Source: Microseira wollei NIES-4236 (GTDB taxonomy: Bacteria > Cyanobacteriota > Cyanobacteriia > Cyanobacteriales > Aerosakkonemataceae). From it: 33,788 nt of DNA. Below, in pieces: positions 21,961-30,926 of this stretch (position 1 is its first letter; the number at the start of each line of letters is the position of its first letter). A model generated the notes under the pieces. It saw nothing but the letters and a program-made list of their open reading frames with translations, had not been told where the DNA came from and did no database searches. The DNA lies in contig NZ_BLAY01000112.1 of the NCBI RefSeq assembly GCF_020521235.1, positions 1 through 33,788 on the forward strand. The letters are read 5' to 3'. The translations under genes were made by a program, and so were the position numbers.

Positions 21961-23460
21961 ATGGCTCAAACCCTGCCTGACTCTTTATTAGAGCGTGCTG
22001 TCGAGCGGTACGAAAAAGCGATCGCCTCCCTAGAAACAGCCGCAGAAGATTTATCCGTCGAACACGTTCTCGACGTTTTGATTGCGCGCGACGCCGTTCA
22101 AGTGGCAATGAGCGACAAAACTCAGCATCATTCAGGACGTCTGATTAAAGCGGTCAAAGACTTAGATAACCGTTTAAAGGAACAAGCTAGATATATTAAC
22201 CGAGTTACTAAATTAGCAGAATGGCAAGCTATTTTTAATCCTCCAGAAAAAGAATGGTGGTGGTTGCTTGACCCAATTACGCCGAAACCTTGGCGCGATC
22301 AGTTTGACTGGTTGTGGCGGTTTTTTTCCTTAGTTTTCCTAACGGCCTCCCTCAGTTTGGTCGTTGATATTTCAACGCGATTTTTAAGCGGAGGCCCCGA
22401 TATCGCTGGCGCATTTGCGGTGATTATTCCTAGTATATTAACGCTGCTGGCGGGAGAAGGCGCACTCACAAAACGCGGACAAGAAGGAATTGAATATATT
22501 CTCACCAGCCTCAAATTAGAAAAGGCTTGGTGGGATGAAATTATCTGTCTGGCGGCTGGGTTACTTTTGTGGTTGTTATTTGTATTTTGGTCGCTCATTC
22601 CTTGGATTGCAGACAATTATTACGTGCCAACGGCGGCTCAAGCTGCCGAATATGGACGCCTTAATGTTGCGGAGGAGCATTATAACCGAGCGCTAAAATT
22701 GAATCCAGAGAATACAGAAATTTATTATAAACTGGGACAACTTTACGAAGAAGCGAAAGACTATAACAAAGCGATTGAAAATTATAAGACTTCCTGGAAA
22801 GGGAAAGCCCAAGCTGCCAGTGATATTGCTAGATTATATTTGCAACAGCAAAATTATCGGCAAGCCGACGATTGGTTGCAGACTGCTTTGGAACCTCAAA
22901 TTATTTTATTAAGAAATAACAAAGCATTCACAATTACCAGAAGAGATTTTAAAACTTTAACAAGGTTCGGAATAATTGATGGTCAAAATTCTGAAAAATT
23001 AGATAAATTATCCGATTTGAGTCAGCAGCAATTTGAGGCGATTAAAGATAAAGCAACGCTGACGGATAAACAGTTCGACACCTTGAAAAATTTGGTATAT
23101 TTTTACTTGAAAAATGGGAAAAATTTAGATAGCGATCGCTGGCTGTATGTCGCCTTACCTTTCACTAAAAATGACAAAAAGAAACAAGCAATAATTTTGG
23201 CATATCAAGGTTGGAGCCAATTAAAACAAGGACGCTATCCCGATGCAGAAACTCAACTGAGAAATGCTGTTTCTTTCGATAAGCAATTCGCAATAAGTCA
23301 TTGTCTCTTGGCGCAAGTTCTAGAGAAACAAAAAAATCAAGCAGGTGCTAAAACCTCCTGGGAACAATGCGTCAAGTACGCCAGTCAGTATAATCCGGAT
23401 GAAAACACTTGGATTAGCCTAGCACTGAAGAGCTTGGCAAGCGAAGGCAAGTCAAAATGA
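21961..23460 (+). CDS. TPR-repeat membrane protein
   Basis: 499 residues. The N-terminal part (1-100) is helical and charged. Three hydrophobic segments follow (about 118-136, 145-165 and 193-217: FFSLVFLTASLSLVV, AFAVIIPSILTLLAG, ICLAAGLLLWLLFVFWSLIPW). Then come TPR-like units (AEEHYNRALKLNPENTEIYY, LGQLYEEAKDYNKAIENYK, IARLYLQQQNYRQADDWLQ) and more helical repeats toward the C-terminus. Such TPR domains mediate protein contacts; the partner is unknown. Its stop overlaps the next start (ATGA at 23457-23460), so the two are almost certainly co-translated. Confidence 0.85.
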   Translation: MAQTLPDSLLERAVERYEKAIASLETAAEDLSVEHVLDVLIARDAVQVAMSDKTQHHSGRLIKAVKDLDNRLKEQARYINRVTKLAEWQAIFNPPEKEWWWLLDPITPKPWRDQFDWLWRFFSLVFLTASLSLVVDISTRFLSGGPDIAGAFAVIIPSILTLLAGEGALTKRGQEGIEYILTSLKLEKAWWDEIICLAAGLLLWLLFVFWSLIPWIADNYYVPTAAQAAEYGRLNVAEEHYNRALKLNPENTEIYYKLGQLYEEAKDYNKAIENYKTSWKGKAQAASDIARLYLQQQNYRQADDWLQTALEPQIILLRNNKAFTITRRDFKTLTRFGIIDGQNSEKLDKLSDLSQQQFEAIKDKATLTDKQFDTLKNLVYFYLKNGKNLDSDRWLYVALPFTKNDKKKQAIILAYQGWSQLKQGRYPDAETQLRNAVSFDKQFAISHCLLAQVLEKQKNQAGAKTSWEQCVKYASQYNPDENTWISLALKSLASEGKSK

Positions 23461-23789
23461 AACCGAATTTGTTGATTTTAATGGCTACAACTTTAACAAT
23501 TGTAACTTTGAGTAACGGCGGGTTAGCGCAAAGACAATCAGCACCCCCATCAAACTCAACTCGCCAACCATTGGCACAAATCGTAGAAACGAGGGGAAGA
23601 GTGGAACTCAAGCGAGAGAGCAACTACCAAACAGCGAGAGTGGGCGATAATCTTTATATCGGGAATCTAGTGCGAGTTCCAAAAGGTTCGAGATTGGTGA
23701 TTCGCTGTACGGCTAACTCCAGAACATGGACGATTCCTGATGATAATTTACCCAGAGGTGTAGCGAATTTTTGTTCGCCGCCGATGTAA
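23457..23789 (+). CDS. Small exported protein, translationally coupled to the TPR gene
   Basis: 110 residues with a signal peptide (LLILMATTLTIVTLSNGGLAQ, cleavage near 25). The mature part reads IVETRGRVELKRESNYQTARVGDNLYIGNLVRVPKGSRLVIRC, similar in style to FecR-like beta domains (a short motif of glycine-separated strands), with two Cys near the end. It begins inside the stop codon of the TPR gene. The pair may form one periplasmic-facing complex, but no function is known. Confidence 0.78.
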   Translation: MKPNLLILMATTLTIVTLSNGGLAQRQSAPPSNSTRQPLAQIVETRGRVELKRESNYQTARVGDNLYIGNLVRVPKGSRLVIRCTANSRTWTIPDDNLPRGVANFCSPPM

Positions 23790-23813
23790 ATATCGAGCAA
23801 AGCTGGGCATTAT

Positions 23814-24419
23814 TTACCCATTCTGAATTGCATTGCGAAATAATTTTAGAGCTTCTTTTTCTTCCGACATTTGCAAGCATTGTGCCAGCCAACCTAAATC
23901 TAATTCGGGCAAAATTTGAGAAGCAGTTACTTGTTCGTATCCCGATTCTTGCAAGCGGTAAACTGTAAAAACGCCGTCTGACCAAAACCAAACTTCTGGT
24001 ACATCAAATCGGCGATAATAGTCTAATTTTTTTACAGTACCGCTGGTAAAAACGATCTCAATAACTAGATCTGGCGTTTGGCGTTGTCTGCGTTCTTCCC
24101 CAAAACGGTAAGATAGATCGGGTTCTTTACTGCTGCCTCTTTCTTCCGCTTGTAGGGTAGCACTTCCAGTGGGGGTAAAGCTGATGTCTTTCTCGACAAA
24201 AAACATTATCAAAAGTCCTGCAAGCAAACATTTGAACGTTTCGTGGTCGGTGGAAATGGTCATAATTTCTACTTCTCCATCGAGATAAGTCAATCGAATG
24301 GTACGGGTATAGTCAAATAATTCTTCTAGAGTCTTAAATTGCTCCCAGCTTAAGCGGATGGGAAAGACAAATTTTTGTTCGGGAATAGGGGTAAGTTGGA
24401 GTTGACTTGCTGCTGTCAT
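23814..24419 (-). CDS. Uma2 family (DUF820) putative PD-(D/E)XK endonuclease
   Basis: 201 residues from ATG 24419, with AGGAC 8-12 bp upstream; the open frame runs 16 codons further into a MITE at 24453. Uma2 proteins are very numerous in cyanobacteria and have a restriction-endonuclease-like fold. Family segments are FKTLEELFDYTRTIRLTYLD, GSSKEPDLSYRFGEERR, PDLVIEIVFTSG and KLDYYRRFDVPEVWFWSDG; the acidic and Lys residues in EPDLSY, IEIV and KLDYYR fit the nuclease core. Biological role is unknown. Confidence 0.9.
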   Translation of the reverse strand: MTAASQLQLTPIPEQKFVFPIRLSWEQFKTLEELFDYTRTIRLTYLDGEVEIMTISTDHETFKCLLAGLLIMFFVEKDISFTPTGSATLQAEERGSSKEPDLSYRFGEERRQRQTPDLVIEIVFTSGTVKKLDYYRRFDVPEVWFWSDGVFTVYRLQESGYEQVTASQILPELDLGWLAQCLQMSEEKEALKLFRNAIQNG

Positions 24420-24452
24420 TTTTTTGTCCTGTAAGTGAGGGCGTGATGCTAT

Positions 24453-24566
24453 TACAGCAGATTGCAAGCTCGTCTAGGTACAGCCGGCTTTGTTTGTATA
24501 GCGGCAGTATTAATGCTGCCGCTATACAAACTCTCGGTGTACCTCATACGACTGCAATCCACTATA
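24453..24566. mobile_element. MITE copy D
   Basis: TA-flanked 110 bp element (24455-24564): left CAGCAGATTGC, right GCAATCCACTA, central palindrome with GCGGCAGTATTAATGCTGCC. It lies 34 bp upstream of the Uma2 start. Its arm GGTGTACCTCATACGACTGC resembles arms of copies A and B. Confidence 0.82.
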
Positions 24567-24582
24567 TAATAAAGGTTTAAAG

Positions 24583-24626
24583 GCAGGCGGGACGCCTACC
24601 CCACAAGAAATTTTTTGTTTTGTGGA
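24583..24626. repeat. Copy of the CACAAGA hairpin repeat
   Basis: GGCAGGCGGGACGCCTACCC continues to CCACAAGAAA and the opposing TTTTGTGGAG. A single unit related to 1-300 and 12187-12216. Confidence 0.65.
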
Positions 24627-24632
24627 GTTTGT

Positions 24633-25178
24633 TCAACTAAGATTGCTGTAGAAAGTTACAGCAGTGTTTCCGTAAATTTTTTGCCGACAAATTTCTAATG
24701 ATAAAATAGGATCGGGAAAACTGCGATCTGGGTCGTGTTCTACGGCAATTTCACCTGTGGAAGTGAGGAGTTGATATTGTGCGATTGCTTCCAACACCGG
24801 CTGATATAATTCGCTAGCATAAGGCGGATCGAAATAAATCCGATCGAATTGTTCACCTGCTAAACTTTTCAACTTCTGGATAACATCTCCGCGCAATAAT
24901 TTAAAGCTTTGTTCTGGTTTAGCCACTTTTTGCCAGTTTTGTTGGATAATCCCACAAGCTTTACCCGATTGTTCAATTCCCACTACATAACTAGCGCCTC
25001 GACACAAAGCTTCTGCGCCCATTGAACCGCTACCGGCGCACAAATCTAACCAGCGACACCCTTCAATTGAGCCTTGCCAAATGTTAAATAACGCTTCCCG
25101 CACCCGTGCAAGAGTAGGTCGGGTAGCCTGACCTGGTAACGTTTTTAACTCGCGATTTCCGTAGATTCTAATGCTCAT
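24633..25178 (-). CDS. rsmD: 16S rRNA (guanine(966)-N2)-methyltransferase RsmD
   Basis: 181 residues. RsmD methylates G966 of 16S rRNA. Visible motifs: RPTLARVREALFNIW at the N-terminus, the SAM-binding loop LDLCAGSGSMGAEAL (about 44-58) and the catalytic DPPY at 117-120 in IYFDPPYAS. Length and motifs are standard. It follows hisH on the same strand, separated by a 77 bp heptamer-repeat array. Confidence 0.93.
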   Translation of the reverse strand: MSIRIYGNRELKTLPGQATRPTLARVREALFNIWQGSIEGCRWLDLCAGSGSMGAEALCRGASYVVGIEQSGKACGIIQQNWQKVAKPEQSFKLLRGDVIQKLKSLAGEQFDRIYFDPPYASELYQPVLEAIAQYQLLTSTGEIAVEHDPDRSFPDPILSLEICRQKIYGNTAVTFYSNLS

Positions 25179-25183
25179 AGGTA

Positions 25184-25253
25184 ATGGGTAATTGGTAATG
25201 GGTAATTGGTAATGGATTATTTCAATTACCCATTAGCCATTAGCAATTAGCAA
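25184..25253. repeat. Heptamer repeats (GGTAATGGGTAATT and AATTAGC types)
   Basis: Alternating GGTAATGGGTAATT units pass into CATTAGCCATTAGCAATTAG. The array fills the hisH-rsmD gap. Confidence 0.85.
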
Positions 25254-25255
25254 AT

Positions 25256-25891
25256 TTAAGTCAGTGCTGGTGTTTTCACCAATGCGACGAAATTAGACAA
25301 AATTTGCAGTCCGGCGGTGGAAGATTTTTCGGGGTGAAATTGAACTGCCATTAAATTATCGCGTGCGATCGCAGCTGTCACCGTTTGACTTCCATGAGTT
25401 ACAGTCGCAGCGCGCACCCCCGCATCAATTGGATCGACATAATATGAATGAACAAAATAAACCCAAGGCGAAGCTTCTAAATTTTGCCACAGAGGTGCGT
25501 TTGGTTGGGTAAATTCTAACTGATTCCAGCCCATGTGGGGAATCGTTAGTCCGGGTTCAGATTTAAACCGCCGCACTTTACCGGGAATAATTCCCAGTCC
25601 GGGTTCTTTACCTTCTTCGCTGCTTTCAAATAGAATCTGTAAACCCAGACAAATGCCTAAGAAAGGTTTCCCGGATGCGATCGCATCTTTAATTGGTTGT
25701 TCTAGATGGCGCGATCGCAAGTGCTGCACTGCCGGATCGAACGACCCCACCCCAGGCAATACTACCGCATCTGCCCGTTCAATTTCAGCGGCAGAATCGG
25801 TTATTTTAGGAGTTGCACCTGCATTTTCCAACCCTTTGCAGGCCGAGTGCAAATTTCCCATGTCGTAGTCTACGACGGCGATAACTGGCAT
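25256..25891 (-). CDS. hisH: Imidazole glycerol phosphate synthase, glutamine amidotransferase subunit HisH
   Basis: 211 residues. HisH hydrolyses glutamine and passes ammonia to HisF in histidine biosynthesis. The class I amidotransferase triad is visible: C81 in FLGICLGLQILFES and the His/Glu in VQFHPEKSST near residue 190. The N-terminus IAVVDYDMGNLHSACKGLENAG and LPGVGSFDPAVQHL are diagnostic. Divergent from the C15-like gene with a 50 bp gap. Confidence 0.97.
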   Translation of the reverse strand: MPVIAVVDYDMGNLHSACKGLENAGATPKITDSAAEIERADAVVLPGVGSFDPAVQHLRSRHLEQPIKDAIASGKPFLGICLGLQILFESSEEGKEPGLGIIPGKVRRFKSEPGLTIPHMGWNQLEFTQPNAPLWQNLEASPWVYFVHSYYVDPIDAGVRAATVTHGSQTVTAAIARDNLMAVQFHPEKSSTAGLQILSNFVALVKTPALT

Positions 25892-25941
25892 TCTTTTCTT
25901 TCCACCCCCAATTGGTGCAATCCAATTTTATCCTAAATTCC

Positions 25942-26451
25942 ATGACTACAAAAATCCTCCTGACCTCATTCGACACCTGGTTGCCCCATCACAAGTCTAA
26001 TTCTTCCGACGATTTATTAATAGAAATTGCCAAATTCAATTCCTTTAGTTATTCTTTAAATTTTTTAAGGCGTCTACCCGTTGACGTTAGTTTAGCCAGT
26101 CATCGCGTCCTTAACCACATTCAGGAATTACAACCCCATGGTATTATTTGCTGTGGAATGGCAGAAAAACGCAGGCAACTAACTGTAGAATCCAATGCCA
26201 CTTTTGCAGCTTCTTCGATTAAGACATCCGTCAATCTTGAACGATTAGTTGCTGGTTTATCTGCAACCAATATTAGCCACAACGCTGGTAAATTTGTTTG
26301 CGAAGGACTTTATTATTATGTTTTAAAACATTTGCGCGATCGCTCCCTGACCGTTCCTTGCATTTTCCTCCACGTTCCCCTACTTACCCATGACAATTCC
26401 CCTAAAATCATTGCCGATTTTGCCTTAATTATCCAAAGGTTACTTCCTTAA
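25942..26451 (+). CDS. Pyroglutamyl-peptidase-like (peptidase C15) protein
   Basis: 169 residues from ATG 25942. The start TTKILLTSFDTWLPHHKSNS resembles the conserved N-terminus of pyrrolidone carboxyl peptidases, NAGKFVCEGLYYYVLKHL holds the presumed catalytic Cys, and IFLHVPLL the presumed His. Similarity to the classical enzyme is partial and several motif residues differ (for example SNSSDDLL in place of the usual NPS segment), so it is probably a distant relative whose activity is uncertain. It is divergent from hisH. Confidence 0.8.
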   Translation: MTTKILLTSFDTWLPHHKSNSSDDLLIEIAKFNSFSYSLNFLRRLPVDVSLASHRVLNHIQELQPHGIICCGMAEKRRQLTVESNATFAASSIKTSVNLERLVAGLSATNISHNAGKFVCEGLYYYVLKHLRDRSLTVPCIFLHVPLLTHDNSPKIIADFALIIQRLLP

Positions 26452-26464
26452 TCTCTAACTTCTT

Positions 26465-26495
26465 TCCTCTGCGTCCTCTGCGTCTTTTGCGGTTC
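26465..26495. repeat. Short CTCTGCGTC repeat
   Basis: TTCCTCTGCGTCCTCTGCGT continues as CTTTTGCGGTTC: a roughly 10 bp periodic sequence of a kind often found between cyanobacterial genes. It is at the 3' ends of two converging genes. Confidence 0.6.
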
Positions 26496-26498
26496 AAC

Positions 26499-27833
26499 TT
26501 ATTTAAACCCCTTTCCTGCCTTTTTTTGCCCCTTACCCTTAGACTTAGATTTATTCACCTCTGCCACAGCTTCTTCAAACAAGTTGTGTAAATGCATTGG
26601 CACGCTGGCAATTTCTGGTAACTCCGGTTCTAGCGGTTTATTATATTCCTCAAGCAGCGCATCTAGATCGTTTTCTATATTAAAATTCGGGCGGTTTAAC
26701 ACAGCTTGCAATACCTTTTCCAACTGACTTGGATACTCTGCGGCTAACCCATGCCAGACAAAAGCATTAATTGCCGCATCTTCTAGATAGTTGCGAACAA
26801 GCTTATCTGCATTAGGAACGCTCTGCCAATCTTCTGCTTCCAGCATTTCTTTGAATTTAGTATAAGTTGGCAGCAACATTTGTCCCCAGCGAGGATGAGT
26901 TAATACAGTCACCTGTTCGGCTTTTTTCAGGTTTTCAGGTAATTCAACTTTGGGCATCACCATTTTATTTTTACCCTTGCCATCAAACATCTGGGAAATT
27001 TCTTTTGAATCTGCACCCGCTTCTTTGGCAGCGGCTTTAATCTCCTCTTCTGAAATTCCTGCTTCTGCGGCTATTTCTTCCAATGATTTAGAATCATCGA
27101 TGCCTGCTGCTGCCAATCGTTTTTTAGTCGTTAATTCTTGAAATTCGGCAAATTTCTTGTTTAACTGATATCCAGGCATGGTAATTTGGTCGCTGCCGAA
27201 GAAGTCAACAAATTCCTGGTGATATCGCTCAACCGAATGCCAAGCTTCTTCTAGTAAATCTGGGGCATCGCTGTAAAGATAAGACTTGTAGTTATCCTTA
27301 AAATTACCAATAGCTACGGCTAATTTCGGCTTGCCTAAATTGCCCATTGGTTGGCAAGGGCCGGAAAACATCCAATAATTATCTGTAACGGGGGCAATGC
27401 GGGTGAGTAAAATTTCGCCCAACTTAAAGTTAGCCATTTCCTGTAAAGTTTTGGGGTCGTTGGGTTTAACAATATAATGTTTGTCCGTAAGCCAGTTCCT
27501 AAGCTCAAAGCCATCTGGTAAAATTTGGGTAACGGCAAATAAGCCGATAAAACTGCGTTGCCAGTTTTGGATGAGAGTGCGATCGCTCTCTCCTAACTCC
27601 GCCTGACTCTCCAAAAATAAATCCAACGGCTTCTTATCCCCAACTTTTCCTTCAGTCAGGAACATATCCAACATCAAGTTTTTCTCGAAGGCGGCGTCGT
27701 AGCGACTATCTTTGGAACGCGATCGCGTGGCAAAATAAGTCTCAAGTGCTACTGCTAACTCGTCCTCCGCGTCAAGTACGAATTCGATTAAGTTTTGTTT
27801 CAATTCGCGCGATCGCTCTAAAATAGCATCCAC
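26499..27833 (-). CDS. 444-residue conserved-type protein, unknown function
   Basis: Soluble, acidic in the middle and with a Lys/Gly-rich tail (SKSKGKGQKKAGKGFK). Visible features include RYDAAFEKNLMLDMFLTEGK, LIQNWQRSFIGLFAV, DNYWMFSGPCQPMGNLGKPK and a predicted coiled segment around residues 235-275 (EEIAAEAGISEEEIKAAAKE). No catalytic motif recognised. Divergent from the kinase operon with a 282 bp gap holding an AGATCT palindrome and a hairpin. Confidence 0.8.
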   Translation of the reverse strand: MDAILERSRELKQNLIEFVLDAEDELAVALETYFATRSRSKDSRYDAAFEKNLMLDMFLTEGKVGDKKPLDLFLESQAELGESDRTLIQNWQRSFIGLFAVTQILPDGFELRNWLTDKHYIVKPNDPKTLQEMANFKLGEILLTRIAPVTDNYWMFSGPCQPMGNLGKPKLAVAIGNFKDNYKSYLYSDAPDLLEEAWHSVERYHQEFVDFFGSDQITMPGYQLNKKFAEFQELTTKKRLAAAGIDDSKSLEEIAAEAGISEEEIKAAAKEAGADSKEISQMFDGKGKNKMVMPKVELPENLKKAEQVTVLTHPRWGQMLLPTYTKFKEMLEAEDWQSVPNADKLVRNYLEDAAINAFVWHGLAAEYPSQLEKVLQAVLNRPNFNIENDLDALLEEYNKPLEPELPEIASVPMHLHNLFEEAVAEVNKSKSKGKGQKKAGKGFK

Positions 27834-27900
27834 AGTGCAACCTCTAAAGACCCCTTATTTACCCTGACCCCAACAGCAAAATTTGAAATCCCCTCCAGGG

Positions 27901-27984
27901 TAGATCTATAAGATCTAGCCGTTTGCCAAACTTATAGCTAAATTAGAAACAGGCGTAGGTTGGGTTTCTTTCCTCAACCCAACC
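27901..27984. repeat. TAGATCT palindrome and GGTTGGGTT hairpin in the kinase upstream region
   Basis: TAGATCT, ATA, AGATCTA at 27901-27917, and GGTTGGGTT/AACCCAACC at 27958-27966 and 27976-27984 (9-nt loop). The 282 bp gap between the 444-residue gene and the first kinase holds nothing else clear apart from short ACCAATTACCCATTACCCAA repeats at about 28088-28108. Confidence 0.6.
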
Positions 27985-28115
27985 ATACCCAAGCATCACA
28001 AAGAGTTAGGTTTCACCTTGTTTACCCAAACCTACAAAATGCATAACTTCCACCAACCCAGAAATACTTATAAATAGATGATAGGTTAACCAATTACCCA
28101 TTACCCAATCGAAAA

Positions 28116-29543
28116 ATGTTGCAAGGGTTACAAGTTTTACAGGGACGCTACCAACTCCAAGAACAATTGGGGCGAAACGCTGGCCGTCAAACATGGTTAG
28201 CAGCGGACATCAAGACATCACCCGCCGAGTCTGTAATCGTCAAATTGCTAGCATTTAGCCCCCAAATGCAATGGGAAGATTTTAAATTATTCGAGCGCGA
28301 AGCGCAAGTCCTCAAAAACCTCAACCATCCCAGAATTCCCCGCTATCGCGATTATTTTTCCCTCGATAAACAGACAGGTAGCGGGTTGTGTTGGTTCGCC
28401 CTAGTACAAGATTACATCCCCGGTTCATCCTTGCAACAACTGATAGACGAAGGCGAACGATTTAGCGAATCACAAGTGCGTCAAATTGCTACAGATATTT
28501 TGAATATTTTAATTTACCTCCACGAGTTGAGTCCGCCAGTTTTACACCGCGATATCAAACCCAGCAATCTAATTTTAGGAGAAGAAGGAGAAGTTTATTT
28601 AGTAGATTTTGGTGCAGTTCAAAACCAAGCTGCTGCCGAAGGAGTTACCTTTACAGTAGTAGGAACCACAGGTTATGCCCCATTAGAACAATTTTGGGGA
28701 AAAGCAGTTCCCGCATCCGACCTTTATGCTTTGGGTGCTAGTTTAATTCATTTATTAACTGGCGTCGCAACCGGAAATTTACCTCAGAATAATTTACGCA
28801 TTCAATTTAGAGACAAGGTTAGTATCAATCCTAATTTTGTTCGTTGGATTGAAGCACTTACAGCACCAGATTTAGAACAAAGATATACCACGGCAGGTCA
28901 AGCATTAGAAGACTTAAAAGCCAATCGTTACCTTAATGCCACCCTGCAAAAAATTCGTCCGCCAGCAGGTAGCAAAATCAAAGTTTGGAAATCTCCAACC
29001 CAGTTAAAAATTGAAATACCAGGACGAGGAATCAAAATTTTTATCGATATCATCGCCTTAGCAGGTAAATTACTTTTAGGCGGCGCAGCTATAGCCAGTC
29101 AGTTATCTTTAGTTTTTTTGATACTTTTCCTGTTTTTTGGCGCTATTTCGGCGCTATACGGGATTTTTTCTCCATTAGGTATCATTGCATTAGTTTTATT
29201 AATTATGCTACTCTTGCCCCTAGCGCTTGGAGTTCGATTATCGAAGGCTCTAAGTCAGGAATTAATTAAACTTACCGCTAGCTTAAAGCTGCCACGCTTT
29301 GCTGCGGGTCAATCTTATATTTTTATCGATAGAGACTACTTCATTATTGAGAAAACCTTGTTAGGATGGTGCTATCTTCGCCAACGGGGGGAAACTTCAA
29401 AAATCAAAAATATTAAACTAATTTCCGAGCAAGGAGTGACTATTTATACTAAAAAAGCTCATTATTCATTAGGACACCCCTTAAATGAATTTGAATGCTA
29501 TTGGTTATGTCAACAACTTCGAGATTGGTTGAAGTCATCATAA
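28116..29543 (+). CDS. Membrane-anchored Ser/Thr protein kinase 1
   Basis: 475 residues. Hanks-type kinase domain at about 8-275: catalytic Lys K43 (SVIVKLLAF), Glu E62 (FEREAQVL), HRD at 144-146 in HRDIKPSNL, DFG at 164-166 (VDFGAVQ), and GYAPLEQFWGKAVPASDLYALG as activation/substrate segment. The glycine loop is atypical (LGRNAGRQT). After the kinase domain come about three hydrophobic segments (IIALAGKLLLGGAAIASQ, LVFLILFLFFGAISAL, IALVLLIMLLLPLALG) and a cytoplasmic-type tail of about 90 residues. First of three tandem paralogous kinases with 15 bp gaps; signal unknown. Confidence 0.92.
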   Translation: MLQGLQVLQGRYQLQEQLGRNAGRQTWLAADIKTSPAESVIVKLLAFSPQMQWEDFKLFEREAQVLKNLNHPRIPRYRDYFSLDKQTGSGLCWFALVQDYIPGSSLQQLIDEGERFSESQVRQIATDILNILIYLHELSPPVLHRDIKPSNLILGEEGEVYLVDFGAVQNQAAAEGVTFTVVGTTGYAPLEQFWGKAVPASDLYALGASLIHLLTGVATGNLPQNNLRIQFRDKVSINPNFVRWIEALTAPDLEQRYTTAGQALEDLKANRYLNATLQKIRPPAGSKIKVWKSPTQLKIEIPGRGIKIFIDIIALAGKLLLGGAAIASQLSLVFLILFLFFGAISALYGIFSPLGIIALVLLIMLLLPLALGVRLSKALSQELIKLTASLKLPRFAAGQSYIFIDRDYFIIEKTLLGWCYLRQRGETSKIKNIKLISEQGVTIYTKKAHYSLGHPLNEFECYWLCQQLRDWLKSS

Positions 29544-29558
29544 ACTAAAATCAAAACT

Positions 29559-30911
29559 ATGCAGGCACAACAAGTTTTACAAGGACGCTATCAACTCCAA
29601 GAACAACTGGGACAAAATGCATGCCGTCAAACCTGGATCGCCGAAGATTTAGAAACCAAAATCAGACAAAAGGTAATTGTAAAAATGCTGGCTTTTAGCC
29701 CTCAAATGCAGTGGGAAGAGTTGAAATTATTTGAACGGGAAGCGCAAGTACTCAAACATTTAAACCATCCTAAAATTCCGCGATATCGCGATTATTTTTC
29801 CATTGATGACGGGGAAGGATCCGGGTTACCCTGGTTTGGTTTAGTGCAAGATTATATCCCCGGTTCATCCCTAGGCCAGATGCTAGATGCGGGTAAGCGT
29901 TTTACGGAAGATCAAGCTAAACAAATTGCCACCCAAGTCCTAAAAATTCTGATTTATTTACACGAATTAAGTCCCCCTGTACTGCACCGCGATATCAAAC
30001 CCAGCAATTTGATTATGGGAGAAGATGGGCAAGTTTATTTAGTAGATTTTGGCGCAGTACAAGACCGAGCAAAAGCACAAGGAGTTACATTTACTGTAGT
30101 AGGAACTAGCGGTTATGCACCGCCAGAACAACTCTGGGGAAAAGCCGTACCCGTTTCAGATTTGTATGCATTGGGTGCAACTTTGATTCATTTATTAACA
30201 GGTACTGCACCCGCCGACCTACCTCAGCATCAGATGCGGCTAGAATTTAGAGATAAAGTTAATCTAAATCCTGGTTTCGCTAACTGGATCGAACAGTTAA
30301 CAGAACCCGCTCCAGAAAAGCGCTTTGCATCGGCAAAAGAAGCACTGCGGGAATTGCAAGCACCTAGGCATTTTTCTGGTAAAATTAATCAATCGGCTGA
30401 GGATTCTGTTAACTATGGAAGGCTGATACTTTTATCTTTATGTGCAACCATTTTGAGCGGTTGTGTTGTTTTTGTACCGCTGTTGATATTGTTACCTAAT
30501 TTGTTGAGCGGTACCAATAATAAAACTAAACAAACTGAAGCAAAACAATATGTTTCATCTATGAACAGATCGCAGCAAGCATACCATCTAGAATACGGTA
30601 AATTTGTCACTAGCGACAATAGAAAGGGATGGGATAAACTGGGGATTGGGATTACAACCAAGACTAGCAACTATATATACTCATTTCACGGGAGAGACAA
30701 AGCTGTATTTAACTATGCAATATCCAAGGATGATAATCTTAAGAGCTATGTTGGAGGAGTATTTGTAGTTTCTGATGTTAAGGGTAAATTGACTACACAG
30801 GCAATTGTTTGTGAAAGTAATTTCACCATGCCAATTAACCTGAACGAACCAACTTATCAAAATGGTGCGATCGCTTGCGGAACGGGTACAAAAAATATAG
30901 CAAAATACTAA
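29559..30911 (+). CDS. Ser/Thr protein kinase 2 fused to a type IV pilin-like domain
   Basis: 450 residues. Kinase domain like its neighbours (K42 in VIVKMLAF, HRDIKPSNL, DFGAVQ, GYAPPEQLWG). A membrane helix about 285-315 (LILLSLCATILSGCVVFVPL) is followed by a domain that reads as a cyanobacterial type IV pilin-like G/H protein: EAKQYVSSMNRSQQAYHLEY, GKFVTSDN, LGIGITTKTSNYIYSF, LKSYVGGVFVVSD, with paired Cys in the tail (IVCESNF, GAIACGTG). The pilin part would lie outside the membrane, so it may be a sensor for the kinase. It starts 15 bp after kinase 1. Confidence 0.88.
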   Translation: MQAQQVLQGRYQLQEQLGQNACRQTWIAEDLETKIRQKVIVKMLAFSPQMQWEELKLFEREAQVLKHLNHPKIPRYRDYFSIDDGEGSGLPWFGLVQDYIPGSSLGQMLDAGKRFTEDQAKQIATQVLKILIYLHELSPPVLHRDIKPSNLIMGEDGQVYLVDFGAVQDRAKAQGVTFTVVGTSGYAPPEQLWGKAVPVSDLYALGATLIHLLTGTAPADLPQHQMRLEFRDKVNLNPGFANWIEQLTEPAPEKRFASAKEALRELQAPRHFSGKINQSAEDSVNYGRLILLSLCATILSGCVVFVPLLILLPNLLSGTNNKTKQTEAKQYVSSMNRSQQAYHLEYGKFVTSDNRKGWDKLGIGITTKTSNYIYSFHGRDKAVFNYAISKDDNLKSYVGGVFVVSDVKGKLTTQAIVCESNFTMPINLNEPTYQNGAIACGTGTKNIAKY

Positions 30912-30926
30912 AGGAATTCTGAAAAA

